Below are positions 58,583 through 64,000 of a stretch of DNA of 64,000 bases, in pieces. Origin of the DNA: Sphingomonas sp. (GTDB taxonomy: Bacteria > Pseudomonadota > Alphaproteobacteria > Sphingomonadales > Sphingomonadaceae); contig QFPK01000009.1 in NCBI GenBank assembly GCA_003248865.1, positions 62,001 through 126,000 on the forward strand. The letters run 5' to 3'. The notes below the pieces were generated by a model. That model saw nothing but the letters and a program-made list of their open reading frames with translations, was not told the DNA's origin and made no database searches. Position numbers and translations under genes: made by a program. Every line of letters starts with the position of its first letter. The stretch's first letter is position 1.

Positions 58583-61500
58583 CTAGCGCCCGGCCGCCAG
58601 CAACTCCGCGTTGAAGCGATTGAGCGCGAACCCGATCGGCTCCTTCGCCGCCGCGAAGTCGCGGGCGACGGCGTTTCCGGCGAGGTCGTTGAAGGCCCGT
58701 TCGATCGAGAGCGGCTTTTCCACGAACAGTTCGTCGCGCCAGGCCGGGGCGAAGTAGGTACGGAGGTTGTTCGCCGGTTCCGGGCCCAGCAGCGAATCCG
58801 GTTGCACATGCCCGGCCGAAAGCTGGTCCACCTGCAGGCGGTAGGCGCCGTCCGGCACATAGGCGCCCACACGCACCACGCGTTCCGCATCCCATTGCGG
58901 GGAGGCCGGTTCGGCGTGGACAATATCGCGGAACAGCCGGCTGTCGGCGATGCTGTCCTGCCAGTCGTGGCGGTCGATCTCGGTCGCGGACGGCATCAGG
59001 GCGATCCAGTTGCCGCCGACATCGGCCGTGACGGCGGCCGTGCCAGAGGGCGCGCCCAGGGAATCCACCAGCGTCAGCACCAGCCTCGCACCGGCTTGCG
59101 CGGTGCCGGAATAGATGTTGTCGATGCGGGGCAGCCGCTCGACATGCCGGTCCCGCAGCCAATGGCCTGCCGGGGTCTCGCGCTTCGGAGAGTCGCCCGG
59201 CAGCACGTTGACCGAGGCTGTGTCGTCGGTCTGGGCGGGCCGTCCGCCCTCGCCCGGCACCTGATCGTAGGTGACGGTCGCGGTGTTGAGCAGCGGCTGG
59301 GTCGGATCGACGGTGTAGGCGATCTGCGCGTCGAAGCGGATCACCAGTTCGGTGCCCAGCGGCAGCAGCGGGATGGATACGGTGGTGCCGTCGATGGTGA
59401 CGGGGATGCCTTCCGGGCCGGACACCACGATCAGCGATCCGGGCACCAGCGTCAGCCCCGGCGCCAGCGTGTCGATCACGGCGACGTCTGCCGCGACCAC
59501 GGAATCTGCGGCGTGGAACACCCGGATCTCGTAGCTGGCGATCTGCCCCAGGAAACGGTCGGGTGTGAGGGCGATCTTGTCGATCACCAGCCGCGGTTCG
59601 ACGATGTCGAGCGGGACGGTGGCCGTTGCCGTGCCGGTGCCGAAATCCAGCAGCACGGGCGCATCCAGCCGCGCGCCGGAGACGTTGCGCGGGTCATCCG
59701 GCACGCGCGCCGTCACGTCGATGCTGATGGTGTCGCGGGCGTCGATCACATTGTCGCCCAGAACCGTCACCTGGCCGAAATCGAAGCGGAAGCTGTCCAC
59801 CAGCCCGTCGCCGTCGGTGTCGACCAACGTGGGGGTCGGATTCGGGTTTTCCGCGATCACATTGGCGCCCAGCACCGGACGGGCGATGGAGATCAGCTCC
59901 AGCACGCCGTTGGGGCCCGAGGGTAGCCTGTCGGTGATGACCACATGGGTGGTGCCTTCAGCCAGCACTGCCGTCAGCCGCAGCGTCACTTCCTCGCCGA
60001 TGGTGAGGTCCGTCACGCCGGGGTCGAACGCGCCGGAGCCGCTGTTGGGGTTGCTGGTGGCGATCACCGTTTTCACCACGGTGCCGTTGCCCTGCAGGAA
60101 GATGCCGGCGGTTGCGGCTGCGCTGTCTGCGCGGCCGCCCGGCCCCGCGAGGCTGTCATAGCCGAGGTCGGCATGGTTCGGCAGCGGGCTGTTGTAGGCC
60201 GTCGAATCCAGGATCCGCGCCTGATAGCTGATGGTGAAGCTCTCACCCGGCATCAGCAGCGCGACGGTGGCGGTGATCGTGTTGCCGGACACGCCGAGCG
60301 TCACGCCGTCCAGGCTGGACACCAGCGTGCCGTCGACGATCTGCAGGCCGGCCGGCACGAGGTCGGTCAGGTGCAGATCGTAGGCCGGGCCGGTCGAGTT
60401 GGCGCCCTGCCCCACCGTCAGCGTGTAGGTGAAGATATCGCCGGCAGTGCCGGACAGCGGATCGGCCGGCGGCGTCAGGCCATACAGGCTGCCCGTGTCG
60501 AACTCGGTCTTCACCGTGGACTTGGTCAGCGTGAGCTGCGGCGCCACCAGATCGACCCCGGCGCTGGCCGTCAGCGGATCGATGGTGCCGTTCGCGGTGT
60601 CGAACGCGAGAGTGGCCGCGAGATCGAGCTGGTCCCCGCCCTGATTGGCCGGAATGTCGAGCGCGGTCGCCGTGTAGCGGATGATGAGCGCGTGATCGGC
60701 GGGATCCAATGCGCCCGGCACGGTCAGGCTGGCGAAGCGGAAGCTCACCTGATCGGCGATGCCGTCCCCGTCGCTGTCGACCAGCGAGATGGTGTAGTCG
60801 GCCGGGTCCAGCACCACACCGCCGAACGTTACCTCCACGCTGCCGGGCAGGAAGCCCAGCTTCGCGTCCGGCGTGGTGAGCAGGTCGGTCAGCACCACAT
60901 TGTTGACGGTGCCGCGCGGCAGCACTGCCGTCAGCACGATCTGTGCGCTTTCGCCGATGCCGAGGTCGGTGATGTCGGGGCGGACCTGCGCGTCGCCGGT
61001 GTTGGCGTCGCTGGTCGGCGGCACCGGGATGGACTTGGTGAGCGTCACCTCGGTTGCCGGAACAACCGTGACGACGGCATCGCCCTCGACAGGCGCATAG
61101 GGGCGTTCCGCCGTGTCTGCGCCGGGCAGGGAATCATAGGGCGTGGAAACCGTGTTCGGCAGCTCCGTGCCGACCAGCACGCTGTCCGCGATCACCGCCG
61201 AATAGGTGACGATGGCGACCTCGCCGGGCAGCAGGCGGGACACGACCACGTCATTCACCGAAGCGAAGACGGTGCTGCTTCCCCCCATAAGGACGGTGGC
61301 ACCGCCCTGCGGCAGCAGCCCGGGATGGGAGATGTCCGTCAGCGCCAGATCATAGGCGGGGCCGTTGCCCAGGTTGCGGATCGTCACCTGATAGCCGACG
61401 ACAACGCCCGCATCGCCGATCACCGGGGTGACGATCTTCTCGATCCCCAGCTCCGGCTCCACGATATCGACCGCGATGGCGTCGACCACATTGCCGTACG

Positions 61501-64000
61501 CATAATCGAGGATGGCAGGCAGGTTGAGCAGGTCGCCGTTCGCGTTGGGGGCGACATCCGCCACCCGCGCCGCGACCGAGATGATGATGTGGTTGTCGCC
61601 GCCGCCGGTGAAATTGACGGTGCCGAAATCCCACACCAGCCGGTCCGCAATGCCGTCGCCGTTGGTGTCCGTCTGCACCAGACCCGGATTGGGGTTGGTC
61701 GCGCTGACGCCGCTGCCCAGCGTGATGACGGGTGCGCCCGCCAGTTCCAGCGCGCCGATGCCGCCCAGCGACAGCAGGGTATCGGTGACGATCACGCCGG
61801 TGTCGCCTGTCGGGAGGGTGACGACGATGTTGTAGAAGACGATCTCGCCGATCGCGAGGTCTTCCACGCCGGGCCGGAACTGCTCCGTGCCGGTGTCGGC
61901 CAGGCTGGTGCCGGTGATGACCTTCACCATGTTCGGCACGCCGAAGGTGAAGGTGTCGGTCACCTGATCCGGGCGGCCGCCGGGGCCTTCCAGACTGTCG
62001 AAGCTCGCGGTGGCGATGTTGGGCACCGCCGATCCGGGTGGCACCGAGCCGACCACGGCGCGGTATTCGATCACGGTCTCTTCGCCGAGCGCCAGCGTGG
62101 GAATGCTGATGCTGACGCCGCTGCCCGAGACGGTGCCGGGGCCGGAGATCACCACCAGCGAGCCGGGCACCAGCGTCAGGTCGCCCGTCGACAGGTCATC
62201 TGTCAGGCTGATGTCGCGGGCGGCGGCCGTGGAGCTGCCGCTGTGGGACAGCGTCAGCCGATAGGTGATGATGTCGCCGGGAACGCCGGTGACGGCGCTG
62301 GCCGTCTTGTCCAGCACCAGCTCGGGCTCGACGATTTCCACCGACACCTGATCGGCGCGGGTGCCGAGCGGCGTGTCCAGCGTGGCCGGCAGCAGCATCA
62401 CCCGGCCGGGCGCGGCGAGGTTCGCGGGCACGTCGGGCACGAGCGCCGTGTAGCGGATGACGATATTGTTGTTGGTCAGGTCGTTGTCGCCCGGCAGCGC
62501 CACGGTGCCGAAATCGAAGGTCAGCAGGTCGCCGATGCCGTCGCCGTTGGTGTCGGTGACAGTGGGCGTGAAGCTGTAGGAGACGCCGCCGATCTCGACG
62601 CTGCCGCTGCCCGGCACCAGATCGAGGGTGCCGAAGGTGGAGAGCAGCGTGTCAGTGATGATCACCGGGCCCAGCACGCCTTCGGGGATGGTGGCAATCA
62701 GCTGGATATCCACCCGCTCGCCGATCACGAGGTCGGGCACGGCGGGATCGAACTGGCCCGAACCGGTCAGCCCGTCCGAGGTGCCGGTGATCGTCTTCAC
62801 CAGCGATTGCGGGCCCGTCACGTCGATGGTGGCGGGATCGCTGGCGCTGTCCACCCGGCCGCCGGTGCCGGGCAGGCTGTCCCAGCCGAGGCTCGCGGTG
62901 TTGGTGATGCTGGAGGGCAGCAGGTTCGTGTCGTCGATCCGTGCCTGATAGGTGATGGTCAGCACCTGCCCCAGCGCCAAGCTGGTGCCGGTGATGCGGA
63001 TGCTGTTGGCTGGCGCGGACGGATCGATCACGGCGCCCGCCGCGCCGCTGCCGGACAGCTGGGGCGTGCCCACCAGCATGAGGCCGGACGGCAGCAGGTC
63101 GGCGATGACATAATCGCTGGCCGCCGCGTTGGAGCCGCCCGTGTGGCTGACGGTGACGGTGAATGTCACCAGATCGCCCGCGTCGCCGGCGGTGCCGCCG
63201 TTCACGCTCGCCATCTTGTCGATCTGCAGCCGGGGTTCGATGATCGTGACGACGGGCGGGGTCGGATCGGTGACCGAGCCGAGGCTGGTGTTGGCGGTGA
63301 CGGGGTTGGTGAGGGTCGCGCCCTGGAAGTTGGGCGTCACGTCGCGCACCAGCGCCTGCAATGTCACGATCACCGTGTCGTCGGCGATGCCCGGCTCGTT
63401 CACCAGCGATCCGAAATCGAAGCGGACTTCCTGCCCGTTCGTCGTCACGTTGAACCCGGCGGGCACGGTGCTGCTGCCGAAGGCTGACACGAAGCTGGCG
63501 GAACCGGCCACATATTCGAGGCCGGACGGCAGCAGGTCCGACAGGCTGAGGCTGATAGTGCCGTTCGGCAGCGTGGCGACGATCTGGTAGGTTACCACTT
63601 CGCCGATCAGCACATTGGGGTCGGTGTCTCCGTTGACGGAGGTGAAGATCACCGTCTTGTCGACCTGCACCGGGCCGACCACCGGAATGCTGACGGTGGA
63701 GGACGGGGCGGGATCGGGAACCCGCCCCACATTGTCCACGCCCGGCAGGCTGTCGTAGCTGGTGGTCGCGGTGTTCACCAGATTGCTGCCGTGGGTCACC
63801 GTATCCAGCACCAGCGCCTGATAGCTGACGGTGAGGCTCTCGCCGGGCGCCAGTTGGGCCAGATAGATGTCCGAGAAGCTGGCAACCGTGCCGCTGGCGA
63901 CACCGGAGAAGCTGATGGGGCCCACCAGCTGCAGATCCGCGTTCAGCGGATCGGCGACGGTCACGTCGAAGGCGGTGCCGTCGCCGTTGTTGCGGATGAC
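58583..64000 (-). CDS. Giant surface protein of alternating DUF11/isopeptide-type repeats (5' end outside window)
   Basis: The frame is open from the right edge to the stop at 58583-58585, at least 1,800 residues, and the start is not in the window. Two beta-domain types alternate, five full pairs of about 310 residues plus part of another. Type A begins like VVKTVIATSNPNSGSGAF with PGVTDLTIGE; type B begins like ELVLDKTASAVTGVPGD and ends with DSLPGxGGR-like motifs, as in DUF11 and fimbrial isopeptide-forming domains (conserved Lys in DK). Four type A domains hold a DxDGDGxxD-like loop (DTNGDGIGD, DTNGDGIAD, DSDGDGIAD, DTDGDGLVD), a calcium-binding pattern. The C-terminal ~190 residues are unique; no LPXTG, PEP-CTERM or autotransporter barrel is seen. 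Probable adhesin or surface-layer protein. Confidence 0.85.
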   Translation of the reverse strand, partial: VIRNNGDGTAFDVTVADPLNADLQLVGPISFSGVASGTVASFSDIYLAQLAPGESLTVSYQALVLDTVTHGSNLVNTATTSYDSLPGVDNVGRVPDPAPSSTVSIPVVGPVQVDKTVIFTSVNGDTDPNVLIGEVVTYQIVATLPNGTISLSLSDLLPSGLEYVAGSASFVSAFGSSTVPAGFNVTTNGQEVRFDFGSLVNEPGIADDTVIVTLQALVRDVTPNFQGATLTNPVTANTSLGSVTDPTPPVVTIIEPRLQIDKMASVNGGTAGDAGDLVTFTVTVSHTGGSNAAASDYVIADLLPSGLMLVGTPQLSGSGAAGAVIDPSAPANSIRITGTSLALGQVLTITYQARIDDTNLLPSSITNTASLGWDSLPGTGGRVDSASDPATIDVTGPQSLVKTITGTSDGLTGSGQFDPAVPDLVIGERVDIQLIATIPEGVLGPVIITDTLLSTFGTLDLVPGSGSVEIGGVSYSFTPTVTDTNGDGIGDLLTFDFGTVALPGDNDLTNNNIVIRYTALVPDVPANLAAPGRVMLLPATLDTPLGTRADQVSVEIVEPELVLDKTASAVTGVPGDIITYRLTLSHSGSSTAAARDISLTDDLSTGDLTLVPGSLVVISGPGTVSGSGVSISIPTLALGEETVIEYRAVVGSVPPGSAVPNIATASFDSLEGPGGRPDQVTDTFTFGVPNMVKVITGTSLADTGTEQFRPGVEDLAIGEIVFYNIVVTLPTGDTGVIVTDTLLSLGGIGALELAGAPVITLGSGVSATNPNPGLVQTDTNGDGIADRLVWDFGTVNFTGGGDNHIIISVAARVADVAPNANGDLLNLPAILDYAYGNVVDAIAVDIVEPELGIEKIVTPVIGDAGVVVGYQVTIRNLGNGPAYDLALTDISHPGLLPQGGATVLMGGSSTVFASVNDVVVSRLLPGEVAIVTYSAVIADSVLVGTELPNTVSTPYDSLPGADTAERPYAPVEGDAVVTVVPATEVTLTKSIPVPPTSDANTGDAQVRPDITDLGIGESAQIVLTAVLPRGTVNNVVLTDLLTTPDAKLGFLPGSVEVTFGGVVLDPADYTISLVDSDGDGIADQVSFRFASLTVPGALDPADHALIIRYTATALDIPANQGGDQLDLAATLAFDTANGTIDPLTASAGVDLVAPQLTLTKSTVKTEFDTGSLYGLTPPADPLSGTAGDIFTYTLTVGQGANSTGPAYDLHLTDLVPAGLQIVDGTLVSSLDGVTLGVSGNTITATVALLMPGESFTISYQARILDSTAYNSPLPNHADLGYDSLAGPGGRADSAAATAGIFLQGNGTVVKTVIATSNPNSGSGAFDPGVTDLTIGEEVTLRLTAVLAEGTTHVVITDRLPSGPNGVLELISIARPVLGANVIAENPNPTPTLVDTDGDGLVDSFRFDFGQVTVLGDNVIDARDTISIDVTARVPDDPRNVSGARLDAPVLLDFGTGTATATVPLDIVEPRLVIDKIALTPDRFLGQIASYEIRVFHAADSVVAADVAVIDTLAPGLTLVPGSLIVVSGPEGIPVTIDGTTVSIPLLPLGTELVIRFDAQIAYTVDPTQPLLNTATVTYDQVPGEGGRPAQTDDTASVNVLPGDSPKRETPAGHWLRDRHVERLPRIDNIYSGTAQAGARLVLTLVDSLGAPSGTAAVTADVGGNWIALMPSATEIDRHDWQDSIADSRLFRDIVHAEPASPQWDAERVVRVGAYVPDGAYRLQVDQLSAGHVQPDSLLGPEPANNLRTYFAPAWRDELFVEKPLSIERAFNDLAGNAVARDFAAAKEPIGFALNRFNAELLAAGR

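Noticed and set aside
59945..63487. 1,180-codon open frame opposite the giant repeat gene
   Set aside because: The minus-strand protein has clear repeated domains. The plus-strand translation only mirrors those repeats and shows no recognisable motif.

Overview
The window looks like a stretch of chromosome from a GC-rich alphaproteobacterium, most probably of the order Sphingomonadales. The grounds are a CtrA-family regulator next to a SciP-like (DUF1153) protein, a SPOR protein directly behind argS, the alphaproteobacterial block DUF3576-leuS-lptE-holA, an EpsD-type exopolysaccharide gene followed by dTDP-rhamnose genes, and frequent TTG/GTG starts. It is mostly housekeeping sequence, with one envelope/export region at the right end. 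No phage, insertion sequence, CRISPR array or rRNA was seen; there is one tRNA gene, tRNA-Lys(CTT).

Layout: 1-7.4 kb is the end of a surface polysaccharide cluster (two family 2 glycosyltransferases, an EpsD-like lipoprotein, rmlA-rmlC-rmlD-rmlB, a YbhN-type membrane protein). 7.4-9.3 kb holds a Dps-like protein and a triple-DUF3011 secreted protein on the minus strand. 9.4-20.5 kb has argS, a SPOR protein, a dienoyl-CoA-reductase-like SDR, a helix-hairpin-helix protein, a Tet-type MFS pump, a PuuD-like membrane protein, a DMT transporter, a P450 plus hotdog thioesterase, and two secreted unknowns. 20.5-29 kb has mnmA, the SciP-like and CtrA-like pair, a TrmJ-like methyltransferase, lnt, metK, argB and a YitT protein. 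29.4-36 kb is a minus-strand unit DUF3576-leuS-lptE-holA-LytS-type kinase-LytTR regulator. 37-47 kb has ptsP, a nitronate monooxygenase-like gene, lysC, leuA, three MliC-like lipoproteins and mutL. 47.5-53.2 kb is the complete rod-shape operon mreB-mreC-mreD-mrdA-rodA. After tRNA-Lys, 53.6-58.3 kb encodes an M50 membrane protease with two HlyD-type adaptors, convergent with the 3' part of a giant repeat-domain surface protein that runs off the right edge.

Four non-coding observations stand out. (1) A dispersed intergenic element of about 230-260 bp occurs five times (four full, one decayed). It is built of hairpins whose arms differ between copies in a compensating way. (2) A perfect 16-bp palindrome at 37377-37392 looks like a ParB-binding parS site and lies 1.4 kb from the leuS-lptE-holA block, which in many alphaproteobacteria adjoins parAB near the origin. 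(3) A strongly folded leader rich in GGA motifs separates mnmA from the SciP/CtrA pair. (4) A hairpin with a mutually exclusive alternative pairing precedes metK.

How genes work together: rmlABCD supply dTDP-L-rhamnose, probably to the neighbouring glycosyltransferases. mreBCD, PBP2 and RodA form the elongasome. LptE and Lnt serve outer-membrane and lipoprotein biogenesis. The M50/HlyD operon is inferred, not shown, to serve export or maturation of the neighbouring giant protein.
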